Part shown: positions 15,735 to 22,355 of the stretch, piece after piece
Layout of the letters: every line of letters begins with the position of its first letter
How positions within the stretch are numbered: position 1 is the first letter of the stretch
NCBI RefSeq assembly: GCF_003285005.1
Contig: NZ_QMFA01000007.1
Span: 39,242-103,241, forward strand
Length of the DNA: 64,000 bases
Origin: Paenibacillus sp. YN15
GTDB taxonomy: Bacteria; Bacillota; Bacilli; Paenibacillales; NBRC-103111
Direction: 5' to 3'
The notes under the pieces: model-generated
The model's database searches: none
What the model was told of the DNA's origin: nothing
What the model saw: only the letters and a program-made list of their open reading frames with translations
Position numbers and translations under genes: made by a program

Positions 15735-17189
15735 TCAGGCAGAATCAGTGTTATGCGCGCGGAACAACGCCTCAAACTGCCTGCGCGGAAGCATGGACCG
15801 CAATTCCCCGGTATCATAGAAGTGCTGTAAGCATTCCGCCATTCCCTCGCCTTCCTTCACTATGAAGGTTCCGCTTTCTCCGCAGGAAATGAGCATCCGG
15901 TACACGTTCGGCTTTTTGATCTTGGTCACGCTTGGTCGCTGGCTTCCCTTCGGACGCTTCTCCACAAGCTGATTCCGCGCGACAACTTCGACAATACCGG
16001 ACTGGACCAGGCTGTCTAATTGACGGCGTGCTGTCTTCTCGTCCATCCCGGCCGCTTCCTTTATCTGCGCATAGGACATGTAGAACGCCCCGTTACCGCG
16101 CGCCCACCGCTTCGAGTGAATGAGCATGGCGTAAGCAAGCGCCTTCTGATTCTTCTGCGGGCATCGGCGCATGATGGCGTCTATCTCCGCAAAGGAAACC
16201 GTTATATCACGCTGCTCCTGCATAAGCGTAAGGTCTCGGTCGTACACGTAATCGACGCATTCCTGGAGATCCTGCGCACACTCGGCGGAACTGGTACCGT
16301 AATGCTCCGGATTCTGCCACGCAAACCACTCCGTAATAGCTTCGTGCGCTTCCCGGCGCTCCACTCCGTTGTGATTGAATAGGCGTGCCAGCAGTAAGAA
16401 CGATTTATGCCGCTGCCCCGGTCCGGTTAGTCCGGTTGCGTACCGATCCGCTGCCCGCGATAAGAGGTAACTTTCCGACTGGTCGTACGTCTCTAGCGGA
16501 CGATGGCGCGAAATTGCGTTCTCCATATCGGAAGCGTCTCGCTGGTCGTAGACGTATGCGCTATCCTCTCCGCAAATGGCGGCGATAATCTCCGGATCAA
16601 CCTTCTCTATACCGAATAGGTGCGCCGTTGACGCTTCCGAGTCCATAACGGTCAATCCGTCGGAAACCGTACAGTAGCCGCAATAGTTTCCGGTTTTCTG
16701 ATGGATGCCGAGCGGAAGCTTAACGCCTTGGTCGCCAGACGGCCGGTACTCTACCTTTCCGCCTGCTACGTCGCCAATGTCGGCCCGTTCGCAGATTACC
16801 TTATGAAACCGCCTTGCGTAGTCCAGCGGGACCGCCTTCGAGAAAAACACTTCAACGTGGTAACCCTTCCCACCGCTAAAGGATATGGCGTGACTTACGC
16901 CGAGTTCGTCCAATGTGGCGGTTAGTTTGTACGTCGCCCACTTCGCCTGACTCATGTCCGCGTAATCAACGTCGAAGCACACAAACTTCGTCCAGTACGT
17001 ACCGGAGAACGTTCCCAGCGTTGTCCTTCCGTCCAGGTGCGCAGCTACGGAGTATTTGCGGATCGGCGTTTTGCGGCTGGATATCGTGGCGTAAGTTCCT
17101 CCGGCGTATTGCAGCAGGTAGTGGTGATTCTGGATTAGGTAAAGGTCGAATAGGCGGTCAATGACGGAATTAGCGGCGTAACGGCCCAT
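15735..17189 (-). CDS. archaeo-eukaryotic-type primase / replication protein with winged-helix C-terminus
   Basis: 484 residues. The first 170 match an AEP primase of the TOTE/PrimPol-like type. Metal-binding DxD is in CFDVDYAD (Asp73, Asp75). The nucleotide-binding motif is SFSGGKGYHVEVFF (His111), and the third motif is KLPLGIHQKTG. A helical middle (about 240-330) resembles a PriCT-type domain. A winged helix lies at about 370-420 (MSYAQIKEAAGMDEKTARRQ). It should prime replication of the excised element. It carries its own replication gene, which is common in plasmids and satellites. The gene is alone between two inverted 37-base repeats. Confidence 0.8.
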   Translation of the reverse strand: MGRYAANSVIDRLFDLYLIQNHHYLLQYAGGTYATISSRKTPIRKYSVAAHLDGRTTLGTFSGTYWTKFVCFDVDYADMSQAKWATYKLTATLDELGVSHAISFSGGKGYHVEVFFSKAVPLDYARRFHKVICERADIGDVAGGKVEYRPSGDQGVKLPLGIHQKTGNYCGYCTVSDGLTVMDSEASTAHLFGIEKVDPEIIAAICGEDSAYVYDQRDASDMENAISRHRPLETYDQSESYLLSRAADRYATGLTGPGQRHKSFLLLARLFNHNGVERREAHEAITEWFAWQNPEHYGTSSAECAQDLQECVDYVYDRDLTLMQEQRDITVSFAEIDAIMRRCPQKNQKALAYAMLIHSKRWARGNGAFYMSYAQIKEAAGMDEKTARRQLDSLVQSGIVEVVARNQLVEKRPKGSQRPSVTKIKKPNVYRMLISCGESGTFIVKEGEGMAECLQHFYDTGELRSMLPRRQFEALFRAHNTDSA

Positions 17190-17213
17190 TATCGAGCCTC
17201 CTTCCCATTCCGA

Positions 17214-17250
17214 GAGATATAAATAAACCTCTTATAGGGCATTTCGTACA
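17214..17250 (-). repeat. 37-base inverted repeat, right copy (flanks primase)
   Basis: Reverse complement of 15684-15720 apart from about two bases, placed 24 bases upstream of the primase start. It may be a shared operator or a recombination site. Confidence 0.85.
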
Positions 17251-17298
17251 GGAGTCGGCGCAGAGACCGGTTAAAGCCCCCGCGCCTTTACCTCCGCT

Positions 17299-17814
17299 CT
17301 AATCCAGAATGTGAGTGGTAAGCCCCTGGTCCTTGCACAGTCTCTCGGCTGCGTCAAGATTAGCCTCCAGTCCACCGCCAAAGTTAACCACGGCTATCGG
17401 CTGTTCGATACGCCTTAATAGAAACACGGAATCGTCCGGCTTAATCTCGATCAAAACGTCTGCTTCCGCCTCCATCCGAAGCGGCCGGGTTTCGCGGAGC
17501 AGTTCGATAAAGTCGAGGTAATTGCAGTAAGCAGCCTCGAGTACCTTTGCGGACTTTACCGGCTCCCCCTTTTCAAACCGGCGCAAAGTGCTACGGGAAA
17601 CTCCGACCCTATATGCGGTTTGTTCCGCGGTCAAGTGCGCCTTCTCCCGGCGATCCTTTAACACCGCACCAACATCCGCCCACTCTTCGGACATTTTCTC
17701 GACATACTCCTCGCGGGTAAGCGTCGGCTCAACCCCATGCTCATCGAGAATCTGCTGCTCCTCTTCCTTCGTCAAACGTTGTCCTTCGCTATACACCAGT
17801 GCCAGCTTTGTCAT
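17299..17814 (-). CDS. XRE-family HTH regulator with C-terminal domain
   Basis: 171 residues. An N-terminal helical stretch (about 1-50) precedes a helix-turn-helix (LTAEQTAYRVGVSRSTLRRF, about 66-85, then EKGEPV). The C-terminal 75 residues (RMEAEADVLIEIKPDDSVFL, then AVVNFGGGLEANLDAAERLC) look like a small sensing or dimerisation domain. MTKLALVYS at 17814 is the preferred start, since AAGGGAGCGATGGAG is upstream; the frame is open to 17871. It lies 109 bases upstream of the primase and may control it. Confidence 0.72.
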   Translation of the reverse strand: MTKLALVYSEGQRLTKEEEQQILDEHGVEPTLTREEYVEKMSEEWADVGAVLKDRREKAHLTAEQTAYRVGVSRSTLRRFEKGEPVKSAKVLEAAYCNYLDFIELLRETRPLRMEAEADVLIEIKPDDSVFLLRRIEQPIAVVNFGGGLEANLDAAERLCKDQGLTTHILD

Positions 17815-17895
17815 TCTCCATCGCTCCCTTTTCGGTTGTTTTCCTTCTACTGAAGTATTACCTGCGGACATCTGGTTTCGCGCATTTCAGCGGAA

Positions 17896-18156
17896 TTATT
17901 TTTTGATTACCAGCGAGTCAAAGATTCTGTAAGAAATATCGCCAGACGTGAAGGTTCCATACAAGCCAGTCGGTGGCGTCCCTGAACCGAAGAATTTACC
18001 GATCAACACAGTGGGACCATGATAAACCTGGGCGTGCGGACGTTGCCGGGCGAAGTCTCTAAAGAAGTCGGACAACACCTCCGTCACATTCTCCGGATCA
18101 AAGTGGATAAGCGGTTCCTCTTCGTCCGGCACAATATAGGCTCGCTTTTCAAACAT
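17896..18156 (-). CDS. hypothetical small phage protein
   Basis: 86 residues starting MFEKRAYIVPDEEEPLIHFD after GGAGGGAGTAA. It is acidic at the start, ends in a strand-rich glycine-containing segment (GSGTPPTGLYGTFTSGDISY) and IFDSLVIKK. No family is recognised. It belongs to the minus-strand early operon. Confidence 0.55.
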   Translation of the reverse strand: MFEKRAYIVPDEEEPLIHFDPENVTEVLSDFFRDFARQRPHAQVYHGPTVLIGKFFGSGTPPTGLYGTFTSGDISYRIFDSLVIKK

Positions 18157-18344
18157 TTACTCCCTCCTCGAAAAAATAATTTAGGTTGGGGTGAAACTTT
18201 GGCGCGTCCACCCCGTAGAAATATGCAGGACAAGCAAGAAAGCGCCGCATGGCGGTCCGTGGCGATGGAGCAGATGTTGGCGCAAATGCTCCCGGAACTA
18301 CGGCGCCCTCAAATTTGAGGTGGTCGGGGCGAGAAGAGAAGAGA

Positions 18345-18938
18345 TCAGATGATATCCCGTATATCTCCGTAACGCTTGGCGTCGTAACGGCGGGAGAGTT
18401 TTTCAAGGCTCCTAAAAATATAGGAGTGGTGAATACCATTAGCGTCGGCAAGTCGGTTAATGGTACGGTGATTCGGCAGGTCCGCAATGATTGCAGTCAT
18501 ACGCGGACTTAGCCCGGAAGCAGGATCAGTAAGGAGAGCGGCGCAAACACTGGCGGCTCTCTTTTTGCGTTCAGCGTCGAGATACAGGACTTCGGGAGTC
18601 GTACGGTCGATTAGCGGTTCAGGCGGAATGTCGAAATCGTCCGCAAATGTGTACGCCCTGCTACGGTCGCGCATCTTCTTCCGGATAAAGCTGGCGCGAG
18701 CATAGCGTAAGGCTCCAGACAAGTAGGCGCTGAATCCCTCCGTTACGGGGCGTTGCAGGACGTTCAGGAGCGTATCGTCAAACAGTGTCAGCGCGTCGTT
18801 ATCGTCGCCCAAGCTGGATGAGCGGACTTTATAAGCGTGGAAGCTGCGAAGCCGTGATGTAAGTGCGTAAACCGTCCCAAACGCCTGCGGGCTTCCTGTG
18901 CTGCGGTATTCTGTGAGTGCGGCGGACAATTCGTCCAT
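18345..18938 (-). CDS. sigma-factor-like / ArpU-like transcription regulator
   Basis: 197 residues from ATG 18938, preceded by AAAGGAGG. A region-2-like segment contains LFDDTLLNVLQRPVTEGFSA and YLSGALRYARASFIRKKMRD, which resembles the sigma region 2 helices. A C-terminal helix-turn-helix (NRLADANGIHHSYIFRSLEK, about 165-185) corresponds to region 4. Phages often use such proteins to switch on late operons. The promoter it would recognise is not evident. The frame continues upstream to 19019 without a ribosome site. Confidence 0.62.
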   Translation of the reverse strand: MDELSAALTEYRSTGSPQAFGTVYALTSRLRSFHAYKVRSSSLGDDNDALTLFDDTLLNVLQRPVTEGFSAYLSGALRYARASFIRKKMRDRSRAYTFADDFDIPPEPLIDRTTPEVLYLDAERKKRAASVCAALLTDPASGLSPRMTAIIADLPNHRTINRLADANGIHHSYIFRSLEKLSRRYDAKRYGDIRDII

Positions 18939-19031
18939 ATGACGCCTCCTTTGCGGAAAAATGGGCGTAGCAAAGTGAGCGGGCGTAACTGCGTTCCCAC
19001 TAAGAGAGGTTAGGTTCATCTTGAACCAGAG

Positions 19032-19283
19032 TTAAGCCGCGGATTGGTGGCGGCGTAATACCGCGTCCTTGTACGCCAACAAGCGTATGCCCCGGCGCAG
19101 ATTCTTGCGGGACAATCCATCCGCTGTAAACCGATCGTATTTGCGCAGGAACCACGTTAACCGATCTGCTGTTGTTTTCGTCATGGTGCGTCCTCCTTTC
19201 GGCCAATTTTCGATACGCAGCGTTTCGGTCCGGTCAAACTCGGAAGTGGCGTTGTTCCAAACCCGAATATTGAGTGTCTTCAT
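19032..19283 (-). CDS. hypothetical protein with two well-formed start sites
   Basis: 83 residues from ATG 19283 (ribosome site AAAGGAG). The same frame holds a second ATG at 19184, preceded by an even better AAAGGAGG, which would give a 50-residue basic protein beginning MTKTTADRLTWFLRKYDRF. Either product, or both, may be made. The C-terminal part is basic and helical (LSRKNLRRGIRLLAYKDAVL). No family is recognised. The frame is also open upstream of 19283 to about 19444. Confidence 0.55.
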   Translation of the reverse strand: MKTLNIRVWNNATSEFDRTETLRIENWPKGGRTMTKTTADRLTWFLRKYDRFTADGLSRKNLRRGIRLLAYKDAVLRRHQSAA

Positions 19284-19591
19284 ATTATCGCAGCTCCTTT
19301 CTGAATTGGTTGTTTCCAGGTGTCCAATACTGACAAACTGGACATTTCCACCTGGTTCATTTGGGCCACCTGAACATGCAGGTGTTGTTTTTCCAGCAGT
19401 TGCAGTAATGCTACATCTATATAAAGTGAAGGCAGCGCCTTCAACGTAGGTGGACGCTAAACTGCGTCCCTATAACGGATATCCGCGACCATCCGAAGAA
19501 ACCCTATCTGCAGATCTGCACTAAGGGTTACTCCGTAGGTTTCAATCGTTCCGCAGCGAGTCCGAGGCGCAATAGCGCTCATCAGGCGGAA

Positions 19592-19789
19592 TCAAAACAA
19601 CCGCTCAATCTCATCCATAACCTCCGCCAAAGCTTCGAGCCTTCCGCGCTTCCATTCGATTGTGCATGTCGATAGCGGATTAAGGGCGTCAGCTTCAGCT
19701 TTAGCGAGGGATTGCGTCCATACTTCGTGCCGGATGCGGAGGATTTCGCGATATACTGCGAGTTTAATTTCAGCGTCAGATTTCGGCAT
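19592..19789 (-). CDS. hypothetical small helical protein
   Basis: 65 residues starting MPKSDAEIKLAVYREILRIR, helical throughout, ending RGRLEALAEVMDEIERLF. AGGAGG lies eight bases before the ATG. It follows the 43-residue gene at 19802-19933 by 12 bases, so it is the second gene of the leftward early operon. Confidence 0.6.
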   Translation of the reverse strand: MPKSDAEIKLAVYREILRIRHEVWTQSLAKAEADALNPLSTCTIEWKRGRLEALAEVMDEIERLF

Positions 19790-19801
19790 GATTGCGGCCT
19801 C

Positions 19802-19933
19802 CTACGATATAAGATGGCGGAGAGTTTCGGATAAAATAAAGGCGACGGTTTGCGCCAGAATGCGGGAAGCGTTGGACTTGCGGGAAGTGGCGTGTCTATG
19901 TGATCTGCTGGGAAGTTGAGTAGCGGGATTCAT
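19802..19933 (-). CDS. 43-residue basic peptide, first gene of the leftward operon
   Basis: It starts MNPATQLPSRSHRHATSRKS, then SRILAQTVAFILSETLRHL. GAGGAGGTTTC precedes ATG 19933 by about six bases, one of the best ribosome sites in the element. It is basic first, helical second. Its position right after the leftward promoter fits an excisionase-like or antirepressor role, but the sequence does not show one. Confidence 0.5.
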   Translation of the reverse strand: MNPATQLPSRSHRHATSRKSNASRILAQTVAFILSETLRHLIS

Positions 19934-19953
19934 AATGAAACCTCCTCAATTGA

Positions 19954-20017
19954 TTAACGTATATTATTTAACGTCTATCGTTAACGTCAGTATATAACGC
20001 CTGATGATAAACGTCAA
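19954..20017 (-). promoter_or_regulatory. leftward early promoter with AACGT operator array
   Basis: On the minus strand TTGACG (20017-20012), 17 bases, TATACT (19994-19989). Five AACG-type repeats have cores at 19956, 19970, 19983, 19996 and 20010, spaced 13-14 bases apart, and overlap the promoter on both sides. A Cro/C1-like protein is encoded divergently at 20072, so this is the probable genetic switch. Confidence 0.7.
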
Positions 20018-20071
20018 TAGATTATTTCCCATTGTTTAGTATTGCGGTATACTTTTCTTGAGGTGGTGTGC

Positions 20072-20296
20072 TTGGCTATGCTGATTACTCTTCAAAAAAC
20101 ACTAGACGTTGAAGGGATTACGAAAGGTGCGCTTGCTCGAGAAGCAAAGGTCCGCCCCAACTTTGTATATGAACTGTGTGAAGGAAAGACCAAGCGAATC
20201 GACCTAGACACGCTCAATAAGCTGATAGATACCTTGAACGAGATGTCAGGCAAAGAGTATGATCTATCCGCTGTTCTCGAATACAAACCGGAATAA
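20072..20296 (+). CDS. XRE/Cro-like repressor, YozG-type short HTH
   Basis: 74 residues from TTG 20072, with GAGGTGGTG just upstream; the frame is open from 20042. It is a compact helix-turn-helix: TKGALAREAKVRPNFVYELC followed by EGKTKRIDLDTLNKLIDTL, ending with an acidic tail (LSAVLEYKPE). It reads rightward from a promoter with TATACT at 20048, divergent from the leftward operon. It is the natural candidate to bind the AACGT repeats between them and keep the element quiet. Confidence 0.75.
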   Translation: MAMLITLQKTLDVEGITKGALAREAKVRPNFVYELCEGKTKRIDLDTLNKLIDTLNEMSGKEYDLSAVLEYKPE

Positions 20297-20324
20297 CACG
20301 CTGTTTTACCGTCATAAACACGCG

Positions 20325-20388
20325 GAAATAGCCGCGCAGACTGCCGGAAGGGTAAACGTAGCCCCTCCGCTCTCTGGCGGCTATTTTC
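20325..20388. terminator. inverted repeat after the Cro-like gene
   Basis: GAAATAGCCGC (20325-20335) pairs with GCGGCTATTTTC (20377-20388) across a 41-base loop. It may end transcription of the repressor; the long loop lowers certainty. Confidence 0.4.
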
Positions 20389-20540
20389 GTGCAAATTTTA
20401 CGTTAAACCGCGTCAAGCTTCGTTAATGCTTCGTTCTAGTTCGCTTTATTACGTCGGTACTTCGTTAATTTAATGCACTAAAGTACTTGATTGCAAATTC
20501 CGATATACCATACGACAACTATGATAGGGGAGCGCCCACT

Positions 20541-21560
20541 TTGAGAACACCTAAATTTATCTTCATCAGTAAAAATACCAAGCCCATTAAAATTGACCTG
20601 AAGCTACAAATTGATAACTTTATCTTTGTAAAGCGTACCGAACGTAGATCGCAAAAGACTATTAAGGCGTACTCTCATACACTTAATCAGTTTTATAAGT
20701 GGATTGGTGCTACAAGTAAAAAAGTCGATCCGGATACAATGAGGGATTACATTAATTACCTTATGACAATCAAGACAAGATGGGATGACCATCCAACAAG
20801 CCCAAACAGCGGTGTCGGTTTATCAGCTCGTTCAATTAACAATACAACCAGAAATTTGCGTATATTTTTCAATCACCTTGTCCGCGAAGAAATCATTCCA
20901 GTTTCTCCAATGGAGAACATAAAATATCAGATCGAAGAGAACAATTTCAAGATCATTTCGGAGGAGGAAATCGAGAAACTAATCGGGGCAATAAATACTA
21001 AAGTATATACTGGTCGCCGCGATCTGTGTATGATCCTGGTTTTATGCGATACGGGACTTCGGCGGGGCGAGTTAACTGAACTGAAGGTATCAGACATTGA
21101 TTTAAAGATGCGACATATAACCGTTCGTGCGGAAGTATCCAAAACAAATAAACCGCGTGTTATTCCGCTGTCCTTGCGAACTGCCTCTGAGCTGGCGAAG
21201 TTGATCGAATTTATGGGCACGGACGATGATGATTATGTATGGTTAAATCAGTTTGGCAACAGGTACTACGCTGACACATTCGCCAAGATGTTAAAGAACT
21301 ACGCCAAGATAGCCGGAATATCAACGGATAATATATCGCCCCATAAGTTCCGCCATTACGCGTGCTTAAACTTGTTAAAATCCGGCATGGACGTTCTAGC
21401 TGTTGCGCGCATACTCGGACATTCTAGCGTTGATGTTACACGCTTGTATGCCCGATACAACGTTGAAGATATACGGTTGCAGCACGAAACTGCTTCGCCA
21501 GTAAGTCGCATTCTTTCTAAGACAACGGCAAACAGACGCGGACCACGGAAGTATAAGTGA
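20541..21560 (+). CDS. tyrosine recombinase / integrase (right)
   Basis: A second phage-integrase-family recombinase, 339 residues from TTG 20541 (AGGGGAG about eight bases upstream; the frame is open to 20487). The core-binding domain is at about 20-115. Catalytic residues are Arg in TGLRRGELTEL, Lys in VSKTNKPRVIPL, HKFRH, LGHSS and the nucleophile Tyr in RLYARYN. Base composition is visibly more A+T-rich than the structural genes. It resembles XerC/D-type enzymes and is unlike the left integrase in sequence. It may work with it, reverse its reaction, or be left from another element. Confidence 0.9.
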   Translation: MRTPKFIFISKNTKPIKIDLKLQIDNFIFVKRTERRSQKTIKAYSHTLNQFYKWIGATSKKVDPDTMRDYINYLMTIKTRWDDHPTSPNSGVGLSARSINNTTRNLRIFFNHLVREEIIPVSPMENIKYQIEENNFKIISEEEIEKLIGAINTKVYTGRRDLCMILVLCDTGLRRGELTELKVSDIDLKMRHITVRAEVSKTNKPRVIPLSLRTASELAKLIEFMGTDDDDYVWLNQFGNRYYADTFAKMLKNYAKIAGISTDNISPHKFRHYACLNLLKSGMDVLAVARILGHSSVDVTRLYARYNVEDIRLQHETASPVSRILSKTTANRRGPRKYK

Positions 21561-21736
21561 TTTACCGTGTTTTTCACGTTGAAATGACGGGCTAAGTTGA
21601 ACTTAGGGCGTAGTTATACAAAGGCTCAACTTTGAGTTGTCCCCAAAGCGTGGTACGTACCACGTTCCAACTTTGGATAGTCGGAGAGCACCGTTTCGTG
21701 TGCTCAACGCAAAATTGCGTTCAGTAGTATGCCGGA
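21561..21736. other. non-coding region with three consecutive hairpins
   Basis: There is no gene. A perfect 16-base palindrome CGTGGTACGTACCACG (21649-21664) is followed by GAGCAC-N8-GTGCTC (21686-21705) and, with no gap, AACGCAA-AA-TTGCGTT (21706-21721). No T-run follows any of them. Confidence 0.6.
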
Positions 21737-21766
21737 TTGACAGCGTACCCCCACATCCGCTATACT
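21737..21766 (+). promoter_or_regulatory. element-borne promoter for the restored tRNA-Leu
   Basis: Consensus TTGACA (21737-21742), 18 bases, TATACT (21761-21766), about 150 bases before tRNA-Leu(CAA) and with no other gene downstream. It would replace the host promoter from which integration separates the tRNA. Confidence 0.75.
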
Positions 21767-21783
21767 ATTCCTTACGTTGAGAT

Positions 21784-21825
21784 GCGCTCGACTAGGCGCG
21801 TTCGACTCATACGCGCTCGACTCAT
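21784..21825. repeat. repeats of the tRNA anticodon-arm sequence next to attR
   Basis: GCGCTCGACT (21784-21793) is followed by two tandem 15-base units, GCGCGTTCGACTCAT (21796-21810) and ACGCGCTCGACTCAT (21811-21825). All copy the CGCGCTCGACTCA of the attachment site. One more copy sits beside attL at 3597. These are probably recombinase arm sites. Confidence 0.65.
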
Positions 21826-21911
21826 TTGCGGATGATTGTCCGCTGATTTAACGGAATCGAGCGGGGTAAGCCGAATAATGTGCGGTGAAAAGGCGTAGGA
21901 TTGGCGTAAAA

Positions 21912-21955
21912 TATGCCGGTGTGGCGGAATGGCAGACGCGCTCGACTCAAAATCG
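21912..21955 (+). repeat. attR, 5' half of the restored tRNA-Leu
   Basis: Identical over 44 bases to 3431-3474. Here it is continuous with the host tRNA 3' half. Confidence 0.93.
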
Positions 21956-21993
21956 AGAGGGAAACCGTGGAGGTTCGAGTCCTCTCACCGGTA
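21915..21993 (+). tRNA. tRNA-Leu (CAA), restored at attR
   Basis: Stem CTCGA/TCGAG encloses loop CTCAAAA, giving anticodon CAA. Acceptor GCCGGTG pairs with CACCGGT, with a G1-U72 wobble, and discriminator A21993. No CCA is encoded. The 5' half is supplied by the element, the 3' half by the host. The crossover must lie within the 44-base repeat. Confidence 0.9.
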
Positions 21994-22014
21994 TCATATT
22001 TTAAGCCCAATTAG

Positions 22015-22053
22015 AATGTCCTGCGAAGAAATCGCAGGACATTACCTTTTTTT
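22015..22053 (+). terminator. terminator after tRNA-Leu (CAA)
   Basis: AATGTCCTGCGA-AGAAA-TCGCAGGACATT with seven T's following. It overlaps the stop codon of the converging truncated gene. Confidence 0.88.
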
Positions 22054-22347
22054 CGGGGTTGCTTCTAAACGCACCGTAAGTTCATGCAACATATGAACCC
22101 AAAAGTTTCGGAAAGGAAATTGATCCGAAAAATAAGCCTCGACCTGAGCCTCATAACTGCCATTTAATACTTTTTCCATATGAAACGCAGGCCTTTGCGC
22201 TAAGTAACGCCGCTCCTCCTTGGAAAAGGTTTTATCCGGCAGAGCCAGATGCAGTACAAACAGGGCAAGCATAAATAAAAGCGGAAGCATACACAGGATA
22301 TTCGGCAATATGGTAAACATGTTTTTGGTATTTGTCCGCATATCCAT
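22042..22347 (-). CDS. N-terminal fragment of a DHHW/AlgX-like protein
   Basis: 101 residues. One membrane anchor (about 12-35) is followed by the start of a DHHW-type domain: FSKEERRYLAQRPAF and YFSDQFPFRNFW. Full-length relatives, which partner MBOAT acyltransferases in polymer acetylation, are about 350-400 residues and carry catalytic motifs further on; all of that is missing. The frame ends inside the tRNA-Leu terminator, about 50 bases from the tRNA. The gene has probably been truncated by a rearrangement at this junction. It starts eight bases after the MBOAT stop. Confidence 0.7.
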   Translation of the reverse strand: MDMRTNTKNMFTILPNILCMLPLLFMLALFVLHLALPDKTFSKEERRYLAQRPAFHMEKVLNGSYEAQVEAYFSDQFPFRNFWVHMLHELTVRLEATPKKR

Positions 22348-22355
22348 CCTCCAGG

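Larger units (their letters stand above)
3431..21955. mobile_element. integrated phage-like/satellite element in tRNA-Leu(CAA)
   Basis: The element is bounded by a 44-bp perfect direct repeat (3431-3474 and 21912-21955). The repeat is the 5' end of tRNA-Leu(CAA) up to the anticodon arm. The rightmost copy is joined to an intact tRNA 3' half; the left copy is a stub. Inside are two tyrosine recombinases, a primase, four XRE/sigma-type regulators, and scaffold, capsid, tape-measure, tail-tip and small-terminase-like genes, mostly on the minus strand. No large terminase, portal, connector, major tail, holin or endolysin gene is seen. None of its larger genes shows a frameshift. An excised circle would be about 18.5 kb. 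Confidence 0.9.

Noticed and set aside
18223-18318. A 31-codon plus-strand ORF starting MQDKQESAAWRSVAMEQ in the early region
   Set aside because: The peptide looks helical and protein-like, but no ribosome site or promoter precedes it and all neighbours read the other way.
18149-18487. A 112-codon minus-strand frame overlapping the sigma-like gene and ending in ATGTTTGA at the next start
   Set aside because: Most of it lies out of frame inside a better gene, and its free part has no start with a ribosome site.
19311-19395. CCAGGTG/CACCTGG-type repeats as an operator cluster
   Set aside because: Four loose copies are present, but they lie inside an open frame and no promoter can be placed with them.
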